From: Maribacter luteus
GTDB lineage: Bacteria; Bacteroidota; Bacteroidia; Flavobacteriales; Flavobacteriaceae
Assembly: GCF_009674825.1 (NCBI RefSeq)
Contig: NZ_WKJH01000005.1
Span: 297,195 to 361,194, forward strand
Reading direction: 5' to 3'
DNA: 64,000 nucleotides
Under the pieces are notes generated by a model, which worked only from the letters and a program-made list of their open reading frames with translations, searched no databases and was not told the origin of the DNA. Shown piece after piece: positions 1 to 15,000 of the stretch. Positions within the stretch are counted from its first letter, which is position 1. Every line of letters begins with the position of its first letter. The position numbers were made by a program, and so were the translations under genes.

Positions 1-1
1 G

Positions 2-3000
2 AATATCGGTAATGATGATGTAGATGGTTATGTAATCAGGGATGTTCTTCCTGTAAACGTTTCGCCACCCAATGGTGTTGATTTTGTAGATTCCGATTTT
101 GTTCTCCCTACAGGCGTAACTTACACCTATGATACCATAACCCATACCGTGGAATTTTCTATTCCAAATAACCTAGTGGAGCAAGGCTTAACCCCTTATT
201 CCATTCGTATGCGGGTAAAAGTGGCCGAAAACTGTTTCGATTTTGTCGACGCCTGTTCCGACCTAATCCAGAATTTAGCTTACTCTACCTATCATGGAGT
301 GGAAAATACGGCCCAAATTACCGATGACCCCAGTGTCACGGATTTTGATGCTTGTGGATTTGTTGTCCCAGGAGCTACCAACTTTTTATTGGATGATCTT
401 TCCGATTGTAATTTCTCCCGTACCGTTGAGCTTTGTGGTACAGAGGCTATCCTAGATGCCGGTGATAACTTCGATGGTTATGTATGGGTAAGGGATGATA
501 ACGGTAACAACCTTTTTGATTCTACGGATACCGTAATTACCGATGGTGATCCAGATAACGACCCGAGTACCATGTCGGTTACCGAAGTAGGAACCTATAT
601 CGTAGATAAAATCGCGACTGACCCCTGTAAAGGCTTTAAAGAAATAATCACTGTTGTACCTTATGGCTCTGGCACTATTCCTAACCCGGTAATTGAATAT
701 TTCAATACCGTAAATAGTGATACCGACCCTTCCAATGACCTGGCCGGGGAAATTGTGCAATGTAGTGTTGATAATGATCTACTTCCAAAATTATTTCTTT
801 GTGGAGTAGGGGATACAAGACAAATACAAGTAAACATACTTGACGCCCAGAGCATTATTTGGGAAAAGTTGGACGAAGGTAGTTGTACCGATGCCGGTGA
901 TGACTGCGCCAATAAAAACCTGAGTTGTACCTGGAGCCAAGAAGGGACAGGAAACAACTATCTAGTATCCAGTGAAGGTAAATATCGGTTATCGGTAACC
1001 TACCAAAATGGATGTACCAGTCGTTTTTACTTCAATGTATTCCAAAATACATTGGATATAGAATACACCAACAACGACATCATTTGTACCACTCCAGGTA
1101 ATATAACCATCACCAATCTAGGTGCGGGTTATGGGTATCAATTGGTTGATGATGCTACTGGTAACATCTTAATTCCTTTTAGTGCCAACAATGGTCCTAG
1201 TTTCGATTTTGGAACTGGGGAAAACGGTGCTTATAGGGTACAGGTAACACAATTGGACAATGCCGGAGACCCAATTGATGATGCTTGTATATTCGAAACG
1301 CCGGTTATCGGTATTGTTGAAAGGGATGTACAATATGAAGTAGAGGTTACCCCCGCGAACTGTACCGTTCTAGGAACGGCGACCATTCGGGTTACCAATG
1401 CCGATGCCAACTATGAATATGAAATTCGATTGGATGATGGTTCAAATAGCGGTCAAGGAACCTTGGTCGATAGCGAATCTGCCCAAACCAACAATAATTT
1501 CACCTTTACAGGTCTTAATCCAGGTGATTACATTGCTGTTGTTCGTACCGATGACGGATGTAGCTACAGCGAACAAATCACGATTATCGATGAAAATGAT
1601 CTGGACTTGGATGCCCGGGTACTTCAAGCCATTACTTGTGATCCAGGAACCATACTTATGGAATCAACAGGTGGACAAGCCCCTCATGTATACGCTATTT
1701 GGGAATATGTGAATGAAAGCGGAACAACAGTAACTTCATACGCAACGATAAATGATATTCCGTCAACCGAATTCCAAACCAATACCACTTTCGAAGTACT
1801 CGCTCCTGGCGATTACACTTTTGTTGTAGTTGACGACAATAACTGCCCGGTTTTCTCTAATATGGTTTCGATTGAACTACGGCCAGCTGCTGAATATGAC
1901 CCTGTTACCATTACCGATGTACAATGTTTCGGTGACACAACAGGTGAAATCCAATTCAATCTGACCGATGACCACGGTTATACTATAACCTATTTTTTGA
2001 GTGATGATACCGCTACCGAAATAGATACGAATAACTCTGGTTATTTTACGGATTTAGCTGCCGGTAATTATTCGGTTCGTATCAATCAAACTTTTGGTAC
2101 TGCCTCATGCGATTATACCGAGGATATTACCATTAGTTCACCAACAGCTGCATTGAATGCTATTAGCGCTATAGTTCAAGATTATACTTGTTTACAAGAT
2201 GCCATTATCGAAGCCCAGAACGTAACAGGGGGAACCGCGCCGTATTCCTACAGTATTGACGGTGTTACATTTATTCCCGATACAACTCCAAACGCCCATA
2301 GGTTTGAGAATTTGACCAATGGCACCTATACCATCACGGTTAGGGATGCCAATGGATGTACGTTCGCAACCCCTGCCATTACGATAGAACCTCTAAATGA
2401 GCCTAGCGACCTGACATTTACCGCTACGGCCCCGAATTGTCCTACCCAGACTTCAGATGTTACCGTTACCGTAATAGACGGGAATACACCTTATGTTTTT
2501 GATATTATTGCTCCTTCATCCATAGCTGCTACTTCCACATCCGGAACGACAGCTGATTTTGACGGACTTGCACCAGGTACGTATACCTTTAGGGTCACTG
2601 ACAACAAAGGATGTACGTACACAGAAGACTTTACCATTACTCCTGTATCACCAATTACGGTTGCAGGCACCTTGGTCAATAATGTTACCTGTGTAGGGGC
2701 TTCAGATGGGGCTGTTGACTTTACCGTAAATGGTTTTTCAAGCAGCTACGCTTACAGCATTGACGGTGCCACTTCAATAACTGCACAAACTGCAAACACT
2801 ATTAACCTTACGGGGCTTTCTGCAGGCGATTATACCATTATCGTCACCGATGAGGTAACCAACTGTACCGACACACAGACCATAACCGTAAACGAACCAA
2901 CGGATTCATTGGCTTTTACTTTTAATGTTACCCCACTGGCTTGTACGGCAGATGGTTCAGTAACCATCACAGCAACCGATGGTTGGGGAGGCTATTCCTA

Positions 3001-6000
3001 TGAAATTACACAACCCGATGCCGTTGTCCTTGGTCCACAATCCAGTAATATATTTTCTGGACTCAATCAAACTGGAATCCATACCATTCAAGTAACAGAC
3101 GCCGGAGGATGCGTTGTAACGGATACTTTTACCATTGACACACCAACTAACCCAACGATATCACTTGACGCCACTACGGACCTTTGTTTTGATCCAGCGA
3201 GTGGAGTAAGCCTAACTGCAACAACAACAAACGGAGTTGCTCCCTATTCTTATAGTTTGAACGGAGGGCCAACGCAAACCGGAAATGTATTCAATAACTT
3301 GACACCGGGCTCTTATACGGTTGTAGTTACCGATGCTTATGGATGTACTGCCACCTCCAATACGGTAATAATAGAACCACAATTATCGGTTTCCCCAGTT
3401 CTTACCAAAGAATTGGATTGCACGACCTCACCGGATGCTGTCATAGATATAACCATAAATGGTGGTTATTCCACTTTTTCATATCAAGTAAATGGTGGCG
3501 CAAGCATCCCAGTTACAGGTAATACATTTACCTATACAACTGCTGTGGATGGTTCCTATACCTTCTTGATAACCGATAGCGAAGGTTGTACAGCCCAAAC
3601 AACGGTTGTTGTAGACCCTATTACAAATCCAACAGCAACAACGAACCCAGTGAATCCAACTTGTAATGGACTTGCAGACGGAAGCGTTGAAGTGGTTATC
3701 GATTCCAACATTGGAACAGCACCTTATCAGGTGGATTTTAATGGTGGGGGACTTTCATCGCAAACCCTATACTCAGGACTGGCTGCAGGCACCTATAATT
3801 ACATTGTACAGGACAGCAAAGGATGTACTTTCAGCGGAAGTGTCACCTTAACAGCTCCTGATTCGATAACTGCGGATGCAGTATTGACACAACCCTATAC
3901 CTGCTTGCAAACAGGGACTATTCAAGCCCAAAACGTTTCCGGTGGAACCCCTGGTTACATGTACAGTATCGATGGTATTAATTTTGTGCCTTCGGATACC
4001 TTTACCGGACTTACCGATGGTACCTATACCATTACCATAAGGGATGCCAACTTATGTACCTTCGTTACGAATGTGGTCACGATATTGCCATTGGATCCCC
4101 CAACCGATATATCCTTTGTTGCCACACCTCCAAATTGCCCTACGGAAACTTCCGACGTTACCCTTACAGTAACAGGGGGTACAGGAGCAATTGCCTATGA
4201 AATTACAGCTCCAGCGGCTGCAACCACAAATATTTCAGGTGCAACTACTGGTGTATTTGCCGGACTTGCTCCAGATACCTACACCTTCTTGGTCACTGAT
4301 GCCAACGGTTGTACCTATACCGAAAATTATACGATAGACCCAGTTACCCCAATTGATGTTGTAGGGGTATTGGTCAACAATGTTTCCTGTATGGGAGCAG
4401 CTGACGGTGCGATAGACTTTACCGTAAGTGGCTTTACCACATCGTTCCAATACACTATTAATGGTGGTACACCGGTAACAGGTCAAACAATTGCAACAAT
4501 CAATCAAACCGGCCTGATCGCGGGTGTTTACACGATTATAGTTACAGACGAAACAACGAATTGTACCAGTACCACCACAATCACGGTAAGTGATCCACAA
4601 TCAGCATTGGTCATCGACAGTATTGTACCTACAGACCCAACATGTTTGGATTCTGGTTCGGTTACCGTTAATGTTTCGGGAGGATGGGGCAATTATTCTT
4701 ATGAATTCATTGACCCAAGTTCGGTACACACAACGAATTCCACAGGAATCCTTAACGGGCTTACAGATACTTCCGCGGCCTATACGGTGAATGTTACCGA
4801 TGCCAATGGATGTACGATTACCGATAGTTTTACATTAAATCCAGCTGTTGCTCCGGTGTTAAGCGTTAGTGCGAACAGTCTATGTTATGATAGTACTACA
4901 GGACTCATATTGACCGCTAATGTTACTTCAGGTGGAACGGCTCCATTTCAATATAGATTGAATGGCGGAGCGTACCAAAGTGAAGCTGATTTTACTGGTT
5001 TGGCACCTGGAAGCCATACCGTTGAAGTAATAGATAGTAAAAACTGTTCTGCATCAGCCACTATCGATGTATTCCCAACCTTGGCAGCTTCTGCTAACTT
5101 GGTCAAAGATCTTGATTGTAGCGCAACACCGGATGCTGAAATAAGTATTTCAGTAAGTGGTGGAAACCCAACCTTCAATTATGAAGTACTACGGGATGGT
5201 AGCTCTGTACAAGCCAGTACAGCTGTTCCTTCCAATCCGTTCTCATATACCACCACAACGGCCGGTACCTATGAATTTATAATCACGGATACGGAAAGTT
5301 GTACCGTGACCACAAATCAAGTGGTGATAACAGCCAATAATCCGCCTAACGTTGTTGAGGTAGTTGCCAACCCATTATGTACTACAAGTGCGGATGGTAG
5401 TGTAACCTTAAATATTACCGGAGGTACAGCACCTTATCAGATCGTATTCGATGGTAGTGCCCCTTCAACACAAACCACCTATGCCGGTTTGGCTGCAGGC
5501 ACCTACAATTATACGGTTACCGATGCCAAAGGCTGTGTAACCAATAATAGCGTAGATTTGATTGCTCCTCCTGTCCTCGTGCCAGGAACCATTGACGTTG
5601 TTCAGGATTATACATGTATCAATACCTCAGCAACCTTACAAGTTATAAATTACTCTGGTGGAACTCCAGGATACACCTATAGTTTGGATGGTGTCAACTT
5701 CCAAGTATCGGATACTTTCAATACAGGAATTACAGCAGGCACTTATACCATTACCGTAAAAGATGCCAATGGATGTATAGCAATTACCCCAGCCGTTGTA
5801 ATAGATCCGCTGGACCCACCAACAGATCTGACATTTGTTGCCACGGCACCAACCTGTCCTGCCATAAATTCGGATGTAACAATTACCGTTATTGACGGCA
5901 ATGCACCATTTAATTATGAAATCACGGCTCCCGCTGCTGCAACTACCAATGTAACAGGGGCAACAACAGGCGTGTTTATCGGTTTGGTTCCTGGAACATA

Positions 6001-9000
6001 TACCTTCAAGGTGACCGATGCCAAAGGATGTGAATTGGAAGAAAGCTATACCGTGGTAGATATACCCCAAGTAACGGCTATTTCCCAATTAACCAATAAC
6101 GTAAGTTGTTTTGGTGCGGCTGATGGTGCGTTTACCTTTACGGTCAGTGATTTTGCAACTACCTATAGTTATACGGTTGAAAACAGTGCATCCACTGTTA
6201 TACTATCGGATAATACAGTGAATACAATTACTCCTATTCCAGTATCTGGTTATCCAGCCGATACGTATACGGTAACCATTACGGATGATACAACCAACTG
6301 TTCCACAACGACCAGCATGGTTATCGAAAATCCGCCAGCTGCGTTGGATTTCACCTTTACCAATACACCTGTTACCTGTATCCAAAATGGAAGTATTACC
6401 GTTACAGCCACAGATGGATGGGGTAGTTATGAATATCAATTGGAAAATACGGTTGGTCCTACCATAGTGTATGCCTACCAAGGTTCAAATACATTTAACA
6501 ATGTTCCCGCGGGTACCTACAATATTTATGTACGTGATGCAGGTGGATGTATCATTGATAAACCCATTACCTTAGACCCTGCTGAAACCCCGACAATTGC
6601 GTTGGAACCAGCAACGGATTATTGCTATGATGGTACTGACCAAGCGTCATTGGTAGTAAGTATTACCGATGGAGTCGCTCCTTACACCTATACCATGAAC
6701 GGTGGGGCACAAACGGCTGTCGTTGGTAATCCATTTACCATAGCGAACCTTACTCCAGGCACATATGATATTCAAGTTACAGATGCCTATGGTTGTGTGT
6801 CGAATGCGCTTAACGGTATCCTTATCGAGCCTCAATTGGCTGCAACGGCATCATTGACTAAGGATTTATTTTGTATTAGTGATGCAATAATTGATGTAAC
6901 TATTTCTGGTGGGTATACCCCATACGCAAACTATCAAGTACAATTCAATGGTGGTGGCTATGGTGCAACCACAGTCATAGCAGGAAGTACCTTTACCTAT
7001 AATGGGGCGGCAGCCGCAGGAACTTACCAGTTTTTGATCACCGATGCCAATAATTGTACGGTTGAAACCAATGAAATCAATATTACCCCAACAGTCACTC
7101 CTCAGGCAACTCCTGTCGTAACCGATGTAGCTTGTTTTGGAGGGGCTGACGGCTCTGTATTTATCGATGTGGACCCCAATTTCGGAACCGCTCCTTATAC
7201 GATAAGTTTTAATGGTAGTGCATTTACCTCAACCACAACGTATTCCGGACTTACTGCAGCTACTTATCCTTTTGTGGTGAGGGATGCAAGAGGTTGTGAG
7301 TATTCCAGTGATGCTACAATAGGGGAACCTGTCCAAATTATTGCGGGAATAACTTCTAGGGATGTAACCTGTAGTAACGTTCCTGGTGGAGGCAATGTTC
7401 CTGGTGGCGTGGATGTTACCATTACATCCGGAGGTGTTGCCAACTTTACGTATACACTTTATGATAGTGCTAATAATATTGTTACCCTATCCAGTGGAGA
7501 TCCTAATCCTGCAACATCTGCCAGTACCACACATTCTTTTGATGGTGTTGATTTTGGTGATTACTATGTACGGGTTGTCGATGCCAACGGTTGCGAAAGT
7601 GACTTAGGATCGGTACGTGTACTATCGAACCCATATTTAAGCATGACCGCATTTATTCCTCCCCCAGATTGTCCTACAGGAGGTACAGCGCAAATAACAG
7701 CGTCTGGTGGATCCGGTGATTACAGTTTCCAGATTTATGGAATTGGAACAGCCCCTACATCTGAGGTTCCTGGAGGTGTTAATGAAGAAGTCGCAACATT
7801 CACTGGTTTAAATCCAGGACAGACCTATATCATTGAGGCCGTAGATAATATAAACCATTGTACTAGTTATCAAGAAGTGGTTATTCCTGATGTTTCATCA
7901 ATCTCTGTAAATATTGACAACTCTACGGATATTACTTGCGCCACAGCAGAAGACGGAACTATGACCTTTACTGTGGACAATTATGACCCAAGTGTTACCA
8001 ATATCGATTATTCAATACTAAATGCTGTTTCCAATACACCCGTTGTTGGCTCTGGTATATATAGTGGAACTATAGGCCCTGGCCCTGCAGGTGGACCACA
8101 AACCCTAACGGTGAATGATTTGCCACCGGGAGATTATATAATTTTTGTAGAGGAATCAACACTACCTTCTTGTAGTACAACCGAAACATTCAGGATCCTT
8201 GAACCTACTCCAGTCGCCTTGAATTTCGTAAGTCAGGTTGCCGCCAATTGTAATAATGATGCTGAGGTAACCGTAAGGGCCAGCGGTGGTACAGGACCGT
8301 ATAACTATGCTTATGTTATTGCTGGTGCTGCCATTCCTGTAGCTTTCCCAGAAGGGTCTACATTTATACTTGATCCATCGACAAGTTTGGTTTGGGATGT
8401 TTATGCGCAAGATTCAAACGGATGTATCTCCCCTGAAATGGAGGTAACGATTACCGAAGATCCATCACCAGAGATAAGCGTAGCTTCCACTAACCAATGT
8501 ACGGCCACTGAAGGTTCCTTTGAGGTGGATATTAGATTAGATGTGGTAGGAATGTCTCCTTATACCATCAGTGTAGATGGTGCTGCGCCCCAAGCAAGTA
8601 GTTTAAGTTCGGTTGGGGATACCATGACGATATCCAATTTGAGTTCTGGTTACCATACCTTCACCATATCCGATATCAATGGTTGTGGAGAAACTAAGGA
8701 TATCACTATTTATCCTCCCTTGGATCTAAATGCGAACATCACGGCTGCCGACAACTGTGACCCTGCCGATTCCGGTGTGGTTACGATTACCGCAAATGGA
8801 GGTTCAGGAAACTATAGTTACACCCAAATTACCCCTGCAGGACCTACCCAGGTTTCAGGCGTATTTACCGGACTAACACATTCCATCGCTTATACGTTTG
8901 AAGTGGAGGATACCACTACCCATTGTACTACCCCAGTAACTATAACGTTACCAGCTCCTGTAAATCCAACATTTACTTTGGCCGCTACCGATGTAAGTTG

Positions 9001-12000
9001 TTTTGGAGGAACCAATGGTACCATAACCGTAACATTGGATGCCGGAAACATCGATGTTCCTTATGAATATAGTTTGGATGGAGGCACAACGACACAGCCT
9101 TCCAATGTCTTTACCGGACTTTCACAAGGGACCTACAATGTAACCGTAATCTCAGCCAAAGGTTGTGAGGATGTTAAATCAATTGATGTAGATGAACCTA
9201 CCCAATTGGATATTTCCGCTTCGGCTTCAGCCTTTAGTTGTAATGATACGGCCAGTACGATTACCGTAACAATCAATGATGCCACTCCTGGAAATCCATC
9301 GGGAACAGGACCTTATGTCTATAGCTTTGATAATGGTCTTAATTTCCAAGCAGGAAATACCTACCAGGTACCTTTTGGATCGCCCGATGTAAATGTTGTC
9401 GTAAGGGATGCCAATGGTTGTTTGGATACTGAAGTAGTTGTTATTCCGGCCATGCAGGAAGTTATGGCTTCAATCAACCAAACACAGGTTATTGATTGTT
9501 CCAATGGAGCGGAAATAATAGAACTTGTACCATCAAATGGTTCAGGTACCTATACGTATGCGGAACTTCCAAGTGGTAACCCAGTGGCAGATCCCACAAA
9601 TATTGTATTGACTGCTCCTGGAACCTATGTTTACGAAATCACGGATACCGTAACAAACTGTTCGGTCATCGTTGAACATATCATTGCTCCCTATAACCTA
9701 ATCGATGTTACAGCTACCATGGTATCGGATGCTACTTGTAGTGATAGTTTTGATGGGGAAATAAGTGTTACCCTAACAGGTTACACAGGAACGTTCAACT
9801 ATCAAGTATTGGATAATACCGGTGCTCCTGTAGTTGGTGCTTCCGGTACGGATACTGCCCTTGCAGACCCATATACTTTTACAGCATCCTCAACGCTAGA
9901 CGCAGGTACCTATACCGTACAGATTACCGAAACCGCTTATCCTGAATGTGTTGCCACTTCGAATAGTGTAACCATCGATGCCCCAGAGCCATTAGTGTTG
10001 AACTTACTTGGTAATATAAATGCCAATTGTAACGAAACCAACGCTATTGTTACTATGCAAGCAACAGGTGGTACCGCTCCATATTCATATGGTGCGGCCA
10101 TAAGTGGAGCCGGTGACCCTGGTGTTTATCCTTTTGACAACACCGTGGAATTGGATCCTACTACAAGTTTAAATTGGGATATATATGTCCAAGATGCCAA
10201 TGGTTGTGTCATTGCAGTTCCTTATGCCATAACCGTCGCCACAGATACAACACCAGACATTTCACTAGCCATAGTTGATGCTTGTGCCGATGAAGGGGAT
10301 TTCGGTATCATCGTTTCATTGGATGCCATAAATACAGGGGTAGCACCATATACCATGAGTATCAATGGAAGTGCTTTCCAAAGCATTGCCAGTTTCCCTT
10401 ATACCTATACAGGTCTCACCGCAGATGTATATTCCATAGAGATCAGGGATGCCAATAACTGTAGTGAAACTGAAACCATTACCATTGATGCTGAATTAAC
10501 AGCAAGCGCTATGGTTGTTTCCCAACCAACATGTACTACTAACGATGGTGTAATTGAATTTACTGTAAATGGTGGTTCAGGTTCGTTTACCGCTGAATTG
10601 TTACGCTCGGATTTAACCACGACCGGAATAGCCGCAACAGGAAACCAATTTACGGGAGTTGCTTTTGGTGACTATATCGTAAGGGTTACCGATGATACAT
10701 TAGGAACCCCTAACTGTAGTGTTGATGTTCCAATTTCTTTGGAAGAACCAACCCCAGTTACCCTGAACACCACCCAGAAAACAGATATTACTTGTTTCGG
10801 TGCTGCCAATGGAACGATTACGGTTAGTTTGGTGACCCCATCTACCGGAGTGAATGATAATCCACCATATTCCTATACCATAGATAATGGTTCAGATCCC
10901 GCTATCACAAATAATACCGGTAGTTTCACAGGTATTGACCAAGGAACTTACGCTATTACAGTTACCTCGGAAAGAGGTTGTATAGCTACTGACAGTATTA
11001 CCATTGATGAACCTACGGAATTGGTTGTCACTGCAAGTGCCACGGATTTTGCCTGTGCTCCGGATAACACGGTCAATGTTTCAGTACTGACCATAGACGT
11101 ACCAACTACGGGAACTGCTCCTTATACATATAGCATTGATGGAGCAAATTTCTTTACAACAAATACCTTCAATGTAATCGATACGGGAGCAACACAAACG
11201 ATAACTGCCACCGTAAGGGATGCCAATGGCTGTTCCAATTTTGATACGGTTAACATAAACCCATTACCAACCATAACCGATGTAACCGTTAGCCAACAAA
11301 CGGCTATAACTTGTGCCAATGATGAAGTTGCACGAGTAACAGTTACCGGTGGTTCAGGTGATTTCACTTTTGAATTGTTACCAACAGGTAGTGCGCCAGT
11401 GCAAACGCCAGGAGCAGGAAACTATTCTGCCGACTTTACGTTGACAACCCCAGGGGATTATACCTTCAGGGTAACCGATAATGTGACCGGTTGTTATTTC
11501 ACCACTGCTCCATATACTATTGCTCCTTACGACCTTATTGAGGTTGTCGCAACTCCTGTTTCTCCAGTGACTTGCTTCGGGGACAATGATGGGGTTATGG
11601 AAATCAATGTTACTAACTATAATGGAAACTATTCGTATGAGGTCTTCAACAGTGATGGAACATCAACTTTAATTACCAATACGGGTGTAGCTCCAGGTAT
11701 CTTAAGCATAGCCGGATTGCCCGCAGGAAACTTCTATGTAGTTCTTACTGCAACCGATACGCCGTTCTGTCCGGCTACATCGAACACGATTACCATAGGA
11801 TCACCAGATGCTGCTATTAATCTAGTTGAGCTAAGCAATATCAACGCGAATTGTATTATTGGTGCCCAAGTAAATGTACAAGCAACCGGAGGAAATGGTT
11901 CATATACCTATGCCTTCGTGGAGGATGGTGTAACTCCAAACCTTGGAGACTATACTACTAATGCAAGTGCTACCCTTAACCCTTCATCCAATCTTAACTG

Positions 12001-15000
12001 GGATGTTTGGGTAAAAGATGCCAAGGATTGTACCGATATGATTGATATTGTCATTGCAGAGGATCCTATGCCTACGGTAACGGCACCTACTTATGCAACT
12101 GACCAATGTACCTCCAACGGAACATCCTATACATTTACCGTAATTGGTAGTGCTGGAATTGCACCACTTGAATACAGTATTGGAAACGGATATCAGTCTA
12201 GCGATACATTCACTGTAACTGCACCTGGAACTTATACCGTTACCGTAAGGGATGCCAACGGATGTACAGGAACCGATACCATAGAGATTTTACCGCCACT
12301 TGGTTTAACACCTGCTGCAACAGTACAGCCTAGTTGTGCCCTTAATGATGGTGTAATTACTATTACAGGAACTGGCGGGTCCCTAAATTATGAATATGAC
12401 CTTTTAGATAATGGTGGTACAAGTCTGACAGGTGGAGTTAGACAGGCATCCAATGTCTTTAACTCACTTGCCCCTGGTACTTATACAGCTTTAGTTTATG
12501 ATACCAGTGCTTCAGGTTGTGATGCACAAGCCCCAATTACCCTTGAAACACCTACACCAGTTGTATTTACTTGGAACAAAGAAGATGTTTCCTGTAATGG
12601 AGGTGCTGACGGATCAATCGAGATAATCCTTGCTCCTTCCAATGATAATCCACCGTATACCTATACTTTGGATGATGGAACGAACCCACCAACGGTACAG
12701 ACCAGTAACTTATTCACTGGTTTGCCCCAAGGAACCTATGATATTACGGTAAGTTCCGGCAAAGCATGTTCAGATACACAACAGGTGGTAATTGATGAAC
12801 CTCTTGCCGTTGATGTAACCGCAACAGCAACTGATTTTGCCTGTAATCCTAATAATACGGCATCGAGTTCAGTTATTACTGCAACCGGTATTGATGGTAC
12901 AGCACCTTATACCTTCAGTATAGATGGTACCAATTTCTTTACTTCGAATACTTTTACCATATTGGATACTGGTTCTACACAGACCATTACGGTAACCATA
13001 AAAGATGATAATGGTTGTACGGATACGGCATTAGTGACCATTGAACCATTGAACACATTTACTGCTACGGTTAGCACAATTACCGATATTTCTTGTGCAG
13101 GACCTGAACAAGTGTTGATAACCGTGAATGACAATGGTGATGTGGCCAATACATATACTTATGAATTGTTGCCAATAGGAAACCCTAACGGCACTGAAGT
13201 GGCAACAGCATTGAATACAACAACACAGTTTGATCTGACTGCCGTAGGTAGTTATACGTTCCGTATTACGGATACAACAACCGGATGTTATGTTGATACA
13301 CTGCCTTATGAGATAGCGCCTTATGATTTGATCGAGGTAACCGCAGTTTCTATAGATCCGGTTATTTGTTTTGGTGATGGCAATGGTTCAATAGAATTAA
13401 CTATTGATGGCTATGCAGGAACTTACGATTATCAAGTCTTTGATAGTAACGATAACCCTATTGGTTCTTCGGTAAGTACTGATACAAGTGTAAATCCAAG
13501 AATGATTACCGGACTTTCAGGTGGTAACTATTATATAACGGTTACCGAAACCGCTGCTCCTTTATGTTCTGATGAAACGAATATTGTTACCATTTCATCG
13601 CCCGATATGGCGTTGACCGAGACAACAACTGTTCTTAGTGGGGTTGAATGTACCGATGATCAAGGGGAAGTAAGGGTGAACCCAACAGGTGGAATAGCTC
13701 CTTATGATATTACCTTGACCAATACCACAACAGGAGATTCCTCCGGTACTTTGAATGATGTAACCGGTGCAGTATTCTCAGGCTTGTCTGCTGGTGACTA
13801 TAGCGTTACCATAGTAGATGCAGGAGGTTGTTCCATAACAAATGCGTATCCGATTTTATTGGATATGCCAACACCAGTAACAGCAAATGCCACTCCGTTA
13901 AGCACTGCATTAACATGCTATGGCGATACCACGGGAAGCGTTTCCGCTGTGAATGTATTGAACGGAAGTGGAAACTATGAATACCAATTGAACTATTACG
14001 ATGCTTCAGGTACGACTATTGAATTTACTTCGGGACAGCAAAGTAACAGTGATTTCACAAATCTAGGCGCAGGTATCTATAGTATTACCGTTTCCGATGG
14101 ATGGAACTGTGATGTAGAAACCAATCAGGTTACCATTACAGAGCCTACCCTTATTGAAGCAACATTGATCCGTACCGATCCTTTGACCTGTGCAACGGGA
14201 GTAGAATTCGAATTAAGTACCACAGGCGGAAGCGGTGTTTATGAGTACAGCTTGGATAATATTACTTTTAGTCCTATGACCAGCAATCCAATGCCTTTAC
14301 CGGAAAGTGGTATGCTAGGCTCGGGATCACACCAGTACTATGTACGTGATCTAGGAGGTGCTTGTGAATCTGTACGTTCCAATGCCATAACTGAAACAGC
14401 GATTATACCCCTTGCGTTGACCGTAGACACGTCAGCCGCTGTAATCAATTGTAATGGTGAGGCTACGGCAATCATCTATGCCAGTGCAGCAGGTGGTTTA
14501 GGTAACTATCAGTATGAATTGTATACCGATGCATCCTTGAGCATTGCAACACGCATAGCCGGTCCTCAAGGTTCTGGTAAGTTCACTGGACTTTCCGCAG
14601 GTACCTATTACGTGAATGTAACCAGTGAGGATTGTACCACTCCGGCAGAGGAAGTTATTATTACCCAACCAGAACCGTTGACCTATACCGAAGAGGTTGT
14701 AGATGTCAGTTGTTTCAGTGATACCAATGGTAGTATTACCGTTACCCTTTCGGGTGGTTCAGGTGGATATCAATATGCGATTTCCCCTAACCTTAACCAA
14801 TTCGACACGGAAAACACCTTTACCGATTTGGCACCTGGTGACTATACGGTTATTGCCCAAGATATGAACGGATGTTTCGAAGTCTTGGAATACACTATAG
14901 GCCAACCGGAAATGTTACAAGTTTCAGGCACTTCAACTCCAGAGATTTGTGTAGGTGAAGCCAACGGAACAATTACCGTATCGATAACAGGAGGTACTGC

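Noticed and set aside
149..151. GTG at 149 as the start of the adhesin
   Set aside because: The frame is open to the window edge with matching sequence, so the gene simply continues upstream.
5636..6088. Long minus-strand open frame inside the adhesin gene
   Set aside because: It is a shadow of the repeat-rich adhesin; its product is Cys/Tyr/Gly-rich noise with no domain pattern. The same holds for other antisense frames across 1-15.9 kb.
2177..14150. Regular repeats as a CRISPR or satellite array
   Set aside because: The repeats are long, diverged and in frame with a protein; there are no short identical repeats with unique spacers.
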